DNA of 64,000 nt from Actinoplanes subtropicus (GTDB taxonomy: Bacteria; Actinomycetota; Actinomycetes; Mycobacteriales; Micromonosporaceae), in NCBI RefSeq assembly GCF_000721705.1, contig NZ_JOJL01000003.1:124001-188000 (forward strand). Direction: 5' to 3'. A model generated the notes under the pieces. That model was not told the origin of the DNA, did not search any database, and saw only the letters and a list, made by a program, of their open reading frames with translations. The position numbers and the translations under genes were made by a program. Of this stretch, positions 45,334 through 52,879 are shown one piece after another (positions within the stretch are counted from its first letter, which is position 1; each line of letters opens with the position of its first letter).

Positions 45334-46713
45334 CTACCGGCGCACTATCGCGAGCACTTCGTCCCGTAGCGATGCCATCCGGTCCGGCTTCGGAGCCTCC
45401 ACGTTCAGCCGCAGCAACGGCTCGGTGTTGGACGCCCGCAGGTTGAACCAGGCGCCGTCCGGCAGCCTCGCGGTCATCCCGTCCAGATCGTCCACGGTCG
45501 CCTCCGGGAAGTGCTCGCGCACCTCGGCGACCTTGGCCCTGGCGTCGGCGACCGTGGAATTGATCTCGCCGGAGGCGCTGTACCGCTCGTACTCGGCGGC
45601 CAACTCGGAGAGCGGCCGCTCCTGCTCGCCGAGCGCGGCCAGCACGTGCATCGCGGCCAGCATGCCGGTGTCGGCGAACCAGAAGTCGCGGAAGTAGTAG
45701 TGCGCCGAGTGCTCGCCGCCGAAGACCGCGTTCGTCCGGGCCATCTCGGCCTTGATGAACGAGTGGCCGACCCGGCTGCGCACCGGGGTGCCGCCGTTCT
45801 CCGCGATGATCTCGGGGACCGCGGCCGAGGTGATCAGGTTGTGGATGACCGTGCTGCCCGGGAACTTGGTCAGCTCGCGCACGGCGACCAGCCCGGTGAT
45901 CGCGGACGGCGAGACCGGCTCGCCCCGCTCGTCGACGATGAAGCACCGGTCGGCGTCGCCGTCGAACGCGATGCCCAGGTCGGCGCCCTGCTCGCGGATC
46001 GCCTCCTGCAGGTCGACCAGGTTGGCCGGGTCGAGCGGGTTGGCCTCGTGGTTGGGGAACGAACCGTCCAGCTCGAAGTACATCGGGACGATCGTCAGCG
46101 GCAGCGCCGGCAGCACCTGGTCACCGAGCACGGCCGGCACGGTGAAGCCGCCCATCCCGTTGCCGGCATCCACGATGACCTTGAGCGGCCGGATGCCGCT
46201 GAGGTCGACCAGCGAGCGCAGGTGCGCCGCATAGTCGCCGAGCAGGTCGCGGGTCACCACCCGGGACGGGCCGTCGGCCTCCGCGTTCAGGTCGTTCAGC
46301 AACTCCTCGGCGCGGCGGCGGACGACCGCGAGGCCGCTGTCCTGACCGACCGGCTTGGCGCCGGAGCGGCACAGCTTGATGCCGTTGTACTGAGCGGGGT
46401 TGTGGCTCGCGGTGAACATCGCGCCGGGCAGGCCGAGCGCGCCGGAGGCGTAGTAGAGCTCGTCGGTCGAGGCCAGGCCGATGCTGATGACGCTCGCGCC
46501 GGCCGCGTTGGCGCCGCGGCCGAACGCCGCGGACAGAGCCGGACCGGACTCGCGCATGTCGTGAGCGATCACTATCCGATCCGCGTCGTCGCCGGACTCG
46601 CGCAACATCTCGACGAAGGCCGTGCCGAGCGCCCGGGCCACCGACTCGTTGAACTGGTCGGGCACCGTCCCACGCACGTCGTAGGCCTTAACGATCTTGG
46701 ACAGATCGGACAA
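45334..46713 (-). CDS. manB: Phosphomannomutase/phosphoglucomutase
   Basis: ManB (459 residues) converts mannose-6-phosphate to mannose-1-phosphate. The active-site phosphoserine loop is FTASHNPAQYNGIK near residue 110, the metal loop is GIAFDGDADRCFIVDE near 250, the sugar-binding loop is GGEHSAHYYF, and the phosphate-binding loop RASNTEPLLRLN is at the C-terminus. The start is TTG at 46713 after GGGGGAGAG. It is the first gene of the mannose series and is divergent from the GAF regulator. Confidence 0.95.
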   Translation of the reverse strand: MSDLSKIVKAYDVRGTVPDQFNESVARALGTAFVEMLRESGDDADRIVIAHDMRESGPALSAAFGRGANAAGASVISIGLASTDELYYASGALGLPGAMFTASHNPAQYNGIKLCRSGAKPVGQDSGLAVVRRRAEELLNDLNAEADGPSRVVTRDLLGDYAAHLRSLVDLSGIRPLKVIVDAGNGMGGFTVPAVLGDQVLPALPLTIVPMYFELDGSFPNHEANPLDPANLVDLQEAIREQGADLGIAFDGDADRCFIVDERGEPVSPSAITGLVAVRELTKFPGSTVIHNLITSAAVPEIIAENGGTPVRSRVGHSFIKAEMARTNAVFGGEHSAHYYFRDFWFADTGMLAAMHVLAALGEQERPLSELAAEYERYSASGEINSTVADARAKVAEVREHFPEATVDDLDGMTARLPDGAWFNLRASNTEPLLRLNVEAPKPDRMASLRDEVLAIVRR

Positions 46714-46856
46714 CTCTCCCCCTCAGCCTGGGTGAACTCCGCTGAGAGTAACGGAGCAGGCGCAACGAACGGGTGGCAATCGGGCACCGCGACCGTTACG
46801 AGCGGGTTGTCGCGGCTGGTCATGCCGGTCACGATGGGAGGCCTGGAGGTGCCCCC

Positions 46857-48152
46857 TTGGCCAACCCGTGGCTCGCTCTCGATCACGGCGCCGATCCGGC
46901 CGAGCGGATCCGGCAGATCGGGCATGCCCATGAGCGGTTCCTGGCCGGCGACGGCGCGGTGCCGCAGATCCGCTCGGTGGTCGCCGAGTCGTGGAAGCGC
47001 TCGGCCGACACGCTCCGCAGCCCGGACGGCACCGCCCCGATCGACCTGGGCGACCGCGAGCTGAAGGAGTACCGGGCGGCCCATCCGCTGGCCCGGGTGC
47101 TGCCGATCTTTCGCGACCTGCTCGGCGGGCTGGCCGAGGACGGCGATCACCTGATGGCGGTCTGCGACGCGTACGGGCGGCTGCTGTGGGTCGAGGGCGG
47201 CCGGTCGATGCTGCGCGGGGCGGAGCGGATGAACTTCGTGCCCGGCGCCCGCTGGGACGAGGAGCACGCCGGCACCAACGCGCCGGGCACCGCGATCGCC
47301 GTCGACCACTCGCTGCAGATCTTCGCGACCGAGCATTTCAGCCGGTCGGTGCAGCGGTGGACGTGCTCGGCGGCGCCGATCCACGACCCGGCGTCCGGGC
47401 GGCTGCTCGGGGCGATCGACGTGACCGGCGGCGACGTCGTGGCCAATCCGCACAGCCTGGCGCTGGTCCGGGCGACGGCGCTGGCGGCCGAGGCGTACCT
47501 GGCCAGCCACCTGCCGCCGCCGGCCAGCGCCGGGCGGGTGCTTGCGCTGGGCCGCAACGAGGCGTCGCTGACCTTCGGCGGCGTCCGGCGGCGGCTCGGC
47601 AGGCGACACTCGGAACTGCTCGTCCTGCTCCTGGCGCACCCGGAAGGGCGTACCGGCGAGGAACTTGGTGTTGATCTTTACGGCGACAACGTCAGCCCGG
47701 TGACGGTGCGCGCCGAGCTGTCCCGGCTGCGCCGCACGCTCGGGCCGGAGCTGCTCGAGTCGCGGCCCTACCGGCTGCGCGCCGAGCTGGACGCCGATTT
47801 CCGCACGGTGACACGCCTGCTGGAGCGCGGCCGGGTGGCCGAGGCCCTCGACGCGTACGCGGGGCCGCTGCTGCCGCTCTCCGACGCGCCCGGCGTCACC
47901 CGCCTGCGCCGGCGGGTGGACGGGCAGGTGCGCGCCGCGGTGCTGGCCGCCCGCGACCCGGCGCTGCTGCGGGCCTGGCTGCACGCGCCCTGGGGCGCCG
48001 ACGACCTGCAGCTGTGGGAGGAGTACGCGAGGCTGCTCCCGCCGGGCTCCCCCGACCGCCCCCTGGCCGCCGGCCGGATCCGCGAGCTGGCCGTTGAATT
48101 CGGGCTGCGCCCGCCGATGTCGGGGGCTCCGAAAATGGCCAAGCGAAGCTGA
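46857..48152 (+). CDS. GAF-domain transcriptional regulator (AcoR-like N-terminus)
   Basis: This 431-residue protein has an N-terminal region like the acetoin/glycerol regulators (QIRSVVAESWKRSADTL), a GAF sensor domain at about 55-210 (WDEEHAGTNAPGTAIAVDH) and a C-terminal winged-helix segment (GRRHSELLVLLLAHPEGRTG, then VTVRAELSRLRRTLGPELL) in place of a sigma-54 ATPase. I chose TTG 46857 because GGAGG lies seven bases upstream. It is transcribed toward the aldehyde dehydrogenase and is its likely activator. Confidence 0.88.
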   Translation: MANPWLALDHGADPAERIRQIGHAHERFLAGDGAVPQIRSVVAESWKRSADTLRSPDGTAPIDLGDRELKEYRAAHPLARVLPIFRDLLGGLAEDGDHLMAVCDAYGRLLWVEGGRSMLRGAERMNFVPGARWDEEHAGTNAPGTAIAVDHSLQIFATEHFSRSVQRWTCSAAPIHDPASGRLLGAIDVTGGDVVANPHSLALVRATALAAEAYLASHLPPPASAGRVLALGRNEASLTFGGVRRRLGRRHSELLVLLLAHPEGRTGEELGVDLYGDNVSPVTVRAELSRLRRTLGPELLESRPYRLRAELDADFRTVTRLLERGRVAEALDAYAGPLLPLSDAPGVTRLRRRVDGQVRAAVLAARDPALLRAWLHAPWGADDLQLWEEYARLLPPGSPDRPLAAGRIRELAVEFGLRPPMSGAPKMAKRS

Positions 48153-48179
48153 AGGCATTTTCGGCGCCCCCGACATCGG
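48114..48179 (+). terminator. Long hairpin spanning the stop of the GAF regulator
   Basis: Arms of 24 bases (48114-48137 and 48156-48179) pair with one mismatch around an 18-base loop. The left arm lies inside the coding sequence and the stop codon falls in the loop. There is no T-run. Confidence 0.7.
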
Positions 48180-48301
48180 CCCCGAAGGGTGCAGCCCCTG
48201 CGAGCCGGAGGCGACGCCGGCCGGCTCAGCCTTGCAACGTCGTTGCAACGTGGTCGTAACTAGCGTCCTGCGCACCTAACCCTGAAGGTGCGGAGGCCGC
48301 C

Positions 48302-49825
48302 ATGACCACCTACTCCCCGCCCGGTTCCGACGGATCGATCGTCAGCTACCAGAGTCGGTACGACAACTACATCGGCGGCGAGTACGTGCCGCCGGCCAAG
48401 GGGCAGTACTTCGAGAACCCCACGCCGGTGACCGGCGAGACCTTCACCGAGATCGCCCGCGGTACCGCCGACGACGTGGAGCGGGCCCTGGACGCCGCGC
48501 ACGGCGCGGCCGACGCGTGGGGCCGCACCTCGGTCGCCGAGCGGGCCACCATCCTGAACAAGATCGCCGACCGGATGGAGGCGAACCTCGAAAAGCTCGC
48601 GGTCGCCGAGGCCTGGGAGAACGGCAAGCCGGTACGCGAGACCCTGGCCGCCGACATCCCGCTGGCGATCGACCACTTCCGCTACTTCGCCGGCGCGATC
48701 CGGGCCCAGGAGGGCACGCTCGGCCAGATCGACGACGACACCGTCGCGTACCACTTCCACGAGCCGCTCGGCGTGGTCGGCCAGATCATTCCGTGGAACT
48801 TCCCGATCCTGATGGCGGTCTGGAAGCTGGCGCCCGCGCTGGCCGCCGGCAACGCGGTCGTCCTCAAGCCGGCCGAGCAGACCCCCGCCTCGATCCACTA
48901 CCTGATGTCGCTGATCGGCGACCTGCTGCCGCCGGGCGTCGTGAACATCGTCAACGGCTTCGGCGTCGAGGCCGGCAAGCCGCTGGCCTCGTCGAAGCGG
49001 GTAGCCAAGGTGGCGTTCACCGGCGAGACCACGACCGGCCGACTGATCATGCAGTACGCGTCCGAGAACCTCATCCCGGTCACCCTCGAGCTCGGCGGCA
49101 AGAGCGCCAACATCTTCTTCGCCGACGTTTCCTCCTCCGACGACGACTTCTTCGACAAGGCGCTCGAAGGCTTCGCGATGTTCGCGCTCAACCAGGGCGA
49201 GGTCTGCACCTGCCCGTCCCGGGCGCTCGTGCAGCAGAGCATCTATCAGGACTTCATGGCCGCCGGCGTCAAGCGGGTGGAGAACCTCAAACAGGGCAAC
49301 CCGCTCGACACCGAGACCCAGGTCGGCGCGCAGGCCTCGAACGACCAGCTCGAGAAGATCCTGTCGTACCTCGACATCGGCCGGCAGGAGGGCGCCAAGG
49401 TGCTGACCGGCGGCGCGCGGGCGGAGCTGGGCGGCAACCTGTCCGGCGGCTTCTACGTGCAGCCGACGATCTTCGAGGGCAACAACTCGATGCGGATCTT
49501 CCAGGAGGAGATCTTCGGACCCGTGGTCGCGGTGGCTCCGTTCGCCGACCCCGACGACGCCGTCAAGATCGCCAATGACTCGCTGTACGGGCTCGGCGCC
49601 GGCGTGTGGACCCGGGACATCAACCAGGCGTACCGGGCCGGCCGGGGGATCAAGGCCGGCCGGGTGTGGACGAACTGCTACCACCTCTACCCGGCGCACG
49701 CCGCGTTCGGCGGGTACAAGCAGTCCGGCATCGGCCGGGAGAACCACCTGATGATGCTGGACCACTACCAGCAGACGAAGAACCTGCTGGTGTCGTACAG
49801 CCCGAAGGCGATGGGCTTCTTCTAG
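48302..49825 (+). CDS. NAD-dependent aldehyde dehydrogenase (acetaldehyde type)
   Basis: This 507-residue enzyme belongs to the ExaC/AldB group that oxidises acetaldehyde and related short aldehydes. It has the start [20 protein letters not shown] block, [21 protein letters not shown], the catalytic glutamate in [12 protein letters not shown] and the catalytic Cys in [14 protein letters not shown]. The ATG at 48302 has GGAGG six bases upstream. A GAF regulator precedes it and a DUF779 gene follows three bases after its stop, the usual trio in actinobacteria. Confidence 0.93.
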   Translation: MTTYSPPGSDGSIVSYQSRYDNYIGGEYVPPAKGQYFENPTPVTGETFTEIARGTADDVERALDAAHGAADAWGRTSVAERATILNKIADRMEANLEKLAVAEAWENGKPVRETLAADIPLAIDHFRYFAGAIRAQEGTLGQIDDDTVAYHFHEPLGVVGQIIPWNFPILMAVWKLAPALAAGNAVVLKPAEQTPASIHYLMSLIGDLLPPGVVNIVNGFGVEAGKPLASSKRVAKVAFTGETTTGRLIMQYASENLIPVTLELGGKSANIFFADVSSSDDDFFDKALEGFAMFALNQGEVCTCPSRALVQQSIYQDFMAAGVKRVENLKQGNPLDTETQVGAQASNDQLEKILSYLDIGRQEGAKVLTGGARAELGGNLSGGFYVQPTIFEGNNSMRIFQEEIFGPVVAVAPFADPDDAVKIANDSLYGLGAGVWTRDINQAYRAGRGIKAGRVWTNCYHLYPAHAAFGGYKQSGIGRENHLMMLDHYQQTKNLLVSYSPKAMGFF

Positions 49826-49828
49826 GCC

Positions 49829-50206
49829 ATGGCCCGGGCAGCTCGCGTAGACGTGACTCCCGCGGCCGCCGAGATGATGCGGCGGCTGCGGGGGCAGCAC
49901 GGTCCGTTGATGTTCCACCAGTCCGGCGGGTGCTGCGACGGCAGCTCGCCGATGTGCTACCTGGAGGGTGAGTTCCGCACCGGCCAGTCCGATGTGCTGC
50001 TCGAATCCCTCAGGATCGAAGGGGTGGACGAGCCGATCACGTTCTGGATGTCGTCCGCACAGTTCGAGCTTTGGAAGCACACCCACCTGACCGTGGACGT
50101 GGTCCCCGGGCGCGGCGCCGGCTTCTCGCTGGAGGCGCCGGAGGGCGTACGGTTCCTGATCCGTTCCCGCCTGCTCACCGAGGAGGAGCTGGCCGAACTC
50201 TCCTGA
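49829..50206 (+). CDS. DUF779 protein linked to aldehyde dehydrogenase
   Basis: This 125-residue protein has the DUF779 signature HQSGGCCDGSSPMCYLEGEF and a WKHTHLTVDVVPGRGAGFS-like block. The family is nearly always encoded next to ExaC-type aldehyde dehydrogenases. Its role is unknown; the three conserved cysteines suggest metal binding or a redox or chaperone function for the enzyme. The ATG lies three bases after the dehydrogenase stop. Confidence 0.93.
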   Translation: MARAARVDVTPAAAEMMRRLRGQHGPLMFHQSGGCCDGSSPMCYLEGEFRTGQSDVLLESLRIEGVDEPITFWMSSAQFELWKHTHLTVDVVPGRGAGFSLEAPEGVRFLIRSRLLTEEELAELS

Positions 50207-50443
50207 GGTTGCCGAGACTTCATCCGAGACCGGCCGGGCCACGTACTCACCATCGTGGACTGGCCGTTCTCCCGATTAACCGGAAAAATGCGAAAAATCG
50301 GAATTGTTCTTCTCCGATCGCGTGACGCAGATCCCGAAAACGTGCCGATGCAGCGGGGGCCGCTGGCATTGGAGCGCTTCCACCAGGCAGTGTCGTGGTT
50401 CGAGTCGCCAGTAATGACACTTGAACCGCCTGGGGAGGGTTTG

Positions 50444-51274
50444 ATGCGGTTGTCGCGATCCAAGAAGCTGGTCCTGTTCGGGATAGCCCTGCTGATGGTG
50501 GGGCTGGCCGGGCGCGCCGCCGCGGACGAGACATCTTCGGCACGTACGCAAGCAAAACCCGCGGCCTCGGCACCCAGCCCGGCCAAGCAGCAACAGACCA
50601 GGAAGCCGCCGGCGAAGGCCACCGAGTCGGCCAAGCAGAAGATCGTCACGGTCTCGGCGCGGCAGGGCTCCGGGCCCGGCGGCAGCCGGATGGTCACCGG
50701 CGGCAAGGCCGTCGCGCTCACCTTCGACGACGGCCCCGACCCGGCGGAGACGCCGCAGATCCTGCGGTTGCTGGCCCAGCAGCACGTGCACGCGACGTTC
50801 TGCCTGGTCGGCAAGAACGTGGCGAAATTCCCCGCGCTGGTACGGCAGATCGTGGCCGGCGGGAACACGGTGTGCAACCACACCTGGAGCCACGACCTCA
50901 AGCTCGGCAAGAAGACGCCCGACCAGATCAGGGCGGACATGGCCCGGACCAACGCGGCGATCCTGAAGGCCGCGCCGAACGCGAAGGTCAAGTTTTTCCG
51001 GGCGCCGGGCGGCAACTTCACGCCGCAGATCGTGGCCATCGCCAAGCAGTTGGGGATGGGCTCGCTCTACTGGAAGGTCGACCCGCGCGACTGGGACCAC
51101 CCGAAGGGCGAGACGCACGCCCAGCACCGGGCCCGAGTGATCGCGAAGGTGGAGCACAACACGCACGCCGGGGCGATCGTGCTGTCGCACGACTACGCGC
51201 AGCCGGACACCATCGCCGCGTACCACACGCTGGTGCCGTGGCTGAAGAAGCGCTTCCAGCTGATCGGCATGTAA
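50444..51274 (+). CDS. Secreted polysaccharide deacetylase (NodB/CE4)
   Basis: This 276-residue exported protein has a signal peptide (KKLVLFGIALLMVGLAGRAAA, about 6-26), a Lys/Pro/Ala-rich linker (about 27-75) and a CE4 deacetylase domain with all motifs: TFDDGPD (1), HTWSH zinc ligands (2), FRAPGGNFTP (3), DPRDWDHP (4) and IVLSHD (5). It probably removes acetyl groups from peptidoglycan or chitin-like polymers. The ATG at 50444 follows GGGGAGGG. It converges on the DUF3499 gene. Confidence 0.92.
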   Translation: MRLSRSKKLVLFGIALLMVGLAGRAAADETSSARTQAKPAASAPSPAKQQQTRKPPAKATESAKQKIVTVSARQGSGPGGSRMVTGGKAVALTFDDGPDPAETPQILRLLAQQHVHATFCLVGKNVAKFPALVRQIVAGGNTVCNHTWSHDLKLGKKTPDQIRADMARTNAAILKAAPNAKVKFFRAPGGNFTPQIVAIAKQLGMGSLYWKVDPRDWDHPKGETHAQHRARVIAKVEHNTHAGAIVLSHDYAQPDTIAAYHTLVPWLKKRFQLIGM

Positions 51275-51280
51275 CGCCGG

Positions 51281-51646
51281 TCAGTGGGCCGGTGGGATCA
51301 CCCTCAGGTGACCCCGCCGGCCCGTCTGGTGTCCGGGGAGATCCTGCTCGTCGGAGCGCGGGGGCGGCGCGGGCGGGCGGGCCGCCTCGCGCACGGCGTC
51401 GGCGAGGGCGACCAGGTCGTCGGTGGTGGGGGGCGGGGGCGCGAAATCGCCGTCGTGCCGGACGAGCTCCCAGCCTCGGGGGGCGGTGAGGCTGCGCGCG
51501 TGCGGCTCGCAGAGGTCGTACGTGTGGGGTTCGGCGAACGCCGCCAGGGGGCCGACGACGGCGGTCGAATCGCTGTAGACGTAGGTCAGTGTGGCGACCG
51601 CCTGTCGGGGACAGCCGTTCCGGGAGCAGCGCCGTGGGGACCTCAC
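51281..51646 (-). CDS. DUF3499-family protein (Rv3258c-like)
   Basis: This 121-residue protein starts with GTG at 51646 and has a probable zinc-binding start (RRCSRNGCPRQAVATLTYVYSD) followed by HTYDLCEPHARSLTAPRGWELV. Residues C7, C12, C46 and H49 are spaced like a zinc ribbon. The family is restricted to actinobacteria and of unknown function, and lies next to the Rv3259-like gene as in mycobacteria. No clear ribosome site is seen; GATAAC lies eight bases upstream of the GTG, so a leaderless start is possible. Confidence 0.85.
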   Translation of the reverse strand: MRSPRRCSRNGCPRQAVATLTYVYSDSTAVVGPLAAFAEPHTYDLCEPHARSLTAPRGWELVRHDGDFAPPPPTTDDLVALADAVREAARPPAPPPRSDEQDLPGHQTGRRGHLRVIPPAH

Positions 51647-51650
51647 GGCG

Positions 51651-51694
51651 GCACGTTATCGCCCCGCGGGCTCGCGTGGGGGGCGATAACGTGC
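51651..51694. promoter_or_regulatory. Perfect 15-bp inverted repeat upstream of DUF3499
   Basis: GCACGTTATCGCCCC (51651-51665) and its exact complement (51680-51694) enclose 14 GC-rich bases. It ends five bases before the GTG and contains the candidate -10 GATAAC on the minus strand. It could be an operator or a structure in the mRNA leader. Confidence 0.6.
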
Positions 51695-51853
51695 GACACG
51701 CCGACCCGCCGCGCATCACGATTCGGTCGACACGCCGCCCCTAAGGAGCGAATTGCATTTCCGCCCGTTTTCGGGACGCCGCTCCGCTCTTTCGGGACAC
51801 GCGGCGGAACACGGCTGCGCCTTGCGCGGCCGTCGTAGGACTAGGCTGGATGG

Positions 51854-52327
51854 GTGACCACGAGCCCCGAGCGCCGCCGCAGTGACCGGGCGGCGCGCAC
51901 CACCGGCCCGGGACACCCGGCCCGGCGCGACCGGCACGGTCGCGGTCTCCGCGGCCGCCTGGTCCCGGCCACCGTCCCGCTGGCCCGCACCAAGGCCGAA
52001 ATCTTCGACGACCTGGTGCTCGACACCGTCGAGAGCCTCGAGCGGCGCTACGCCAAGGAGCTGGCCGGCGTCGAGTTCGCGGTGGAGGATGTGCCTCCCG
52101 ACCTGAATGTCTACGACTCCGACGTGCTCGAGGACGGCGAGGTGCCGCTGGCCCGGCTGCTGCCCGGGCGGCCCGGCCGGCAGGAGCTTCCCCCTCGGAT
52201 AGTGCTCTACCGGCGGCCGCTGGAGTTCCGGGCGATGGACCGCGAGGACCTCGCCGACCTCGTCCACGATGTGATCATCGAGCAGGTAGCCAACCTGCTC
52301 GGGGTGGATCCCGACGAGCTCTCTTAA
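51854..52327 (+). CDS. Zincin-like metallopeptidase-family protein (Rv3259-like)
   Basis: This 157-residue protein belongs to the small zincin_1 group (LRGRLVPATVPLARTKAEIF, then VEFAVEDVPPD and PPRIVLYRRPLE). The expected HExxH site reads HDVIIEQVANLLG, so the second glutamate and histidine positions are not intact and catalysis is doubtful. The N-terminal 40 residues are basic and variable. The GTG at 51854 is preceded by TAGGCT at six bases, again suggesting a leaderless mRNA. It lies between DUF3499 and whiB, as in mycobacteria. Confidence 0.82.
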   Translation: MTTSPERRRSDRAARTTGPGHPARRDRHGRGLRGRLVPATVPLARTKAEIFDDLVLDTVESLERRYAKELAGVEFAVEDVPPDLNVYDSDVLEDGEVPLARLLPGRPGRQELPPRIVLYRRPLEFRAMDREDLADLVHDVIIEQVANLLGVDPDELS

Positions 52328-52340
52328 GCGCTGAGCTCGC

Positions 52341-52598
52341 TCAAGCAACCCGTCGCTTCAGCTTGCGGCGCTCGCGCTCGGAGAGCCCGCCCCAGATGCC
52401 GAAGCGTTCGTCGTGGCCCAGCGCGTACTCCAGGCACTCGGCCTTGACCTCGCAGCGGCCGCAGATCCGCTTCGCCTCGCGGGTCGATCCGCCCTTCTCC
52501 GGAAAGAAGGCCTCCGGATCGGTCTGCGAACACAGCGCCCGCTCCTGCCACTCGGGCGCGTCCCCGAGCAGGTCTACCCCTTCAACCTGCGCTTCCAT
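52341..52598 (-). CDS. whiB: WhiB-family iron-sulfur regulator (WhiB2-like)
   Basis: This 85-residue protein has the four cluster cysteines C23, C46, C49 and C55, the turn GIWGG at 67-71 and the basic C-terminus RERRKLKRR. It groups by position with WhiB/WhiB2, required for division and sporulation, which binds the primary sigma factor and helps WhiA. The ATG at 52598 has GGAGG seven bases upstream; a GTG at 52613 would lie inside that site. It converges on the zincin-like gene. Confidence 0.95.
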   Translation of the reverse strand: MEAQVEGVDLLGDAPEWQERALCSQTDPEAFFPEKGGSTREAKRICGRCEVKAECLEYALGHDERFGIWGGLSERERRKLKRRVA

Positions 52599-52617
52599 CG
52601 GCGTGCCTCCCAATTCC

Positions 52618-52639
52618 GCGCCGGCATCGCTGCCGGCGC
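52618..52639 (-). promoter_or_regulatory. Hairpin in the whiB leader
   Basis: Perfect nine-base arms GCGCCGGCA and TGCCGGCGC enclose four bases. It ends 20 bases before the whiB start, just ahead of the ribosome site, and may affect translation. Confidence 0.5.
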
Positions 52640-52705
52640 TGACCCCCCACGCACGCGGCGTGTTTTCTGCGAGCCGGTACCCCTCCCGCTCGCAACCCCA
52701 CCGAA

Positions 52706-52735
52706 ATTACACGCGTGTAAGACGTGCGTCGTCAA
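52706..52735 (-). promoter_or_regulatory. whiB promoter with a perfect 14-bp palindrome
   Basis: On the minus strand TTGACG (52730-52735) and TGTAAT (52706-52711) are 18 bases apart, a near-consensus promoter. The perfect palindrome TTACACGCGTGTAA (52707-52720) covers the -10 and part of the spacer, the position of a repressor operator. Confidence 0.65.
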
Positions 52736-52879
52736 GCCGAACCTGATAAATAGGCCCGTTTCCCCGGCGCGCCTTCGGCGCGTCGTGGTCCCGTTCCTGC
52801 CCTATCTCTCAGGAGCCGCACAGGGTTACGCCGCCGCGGCGCGTCATGCCCAATTTAACCCGATTTGTGACCTTGGTGA

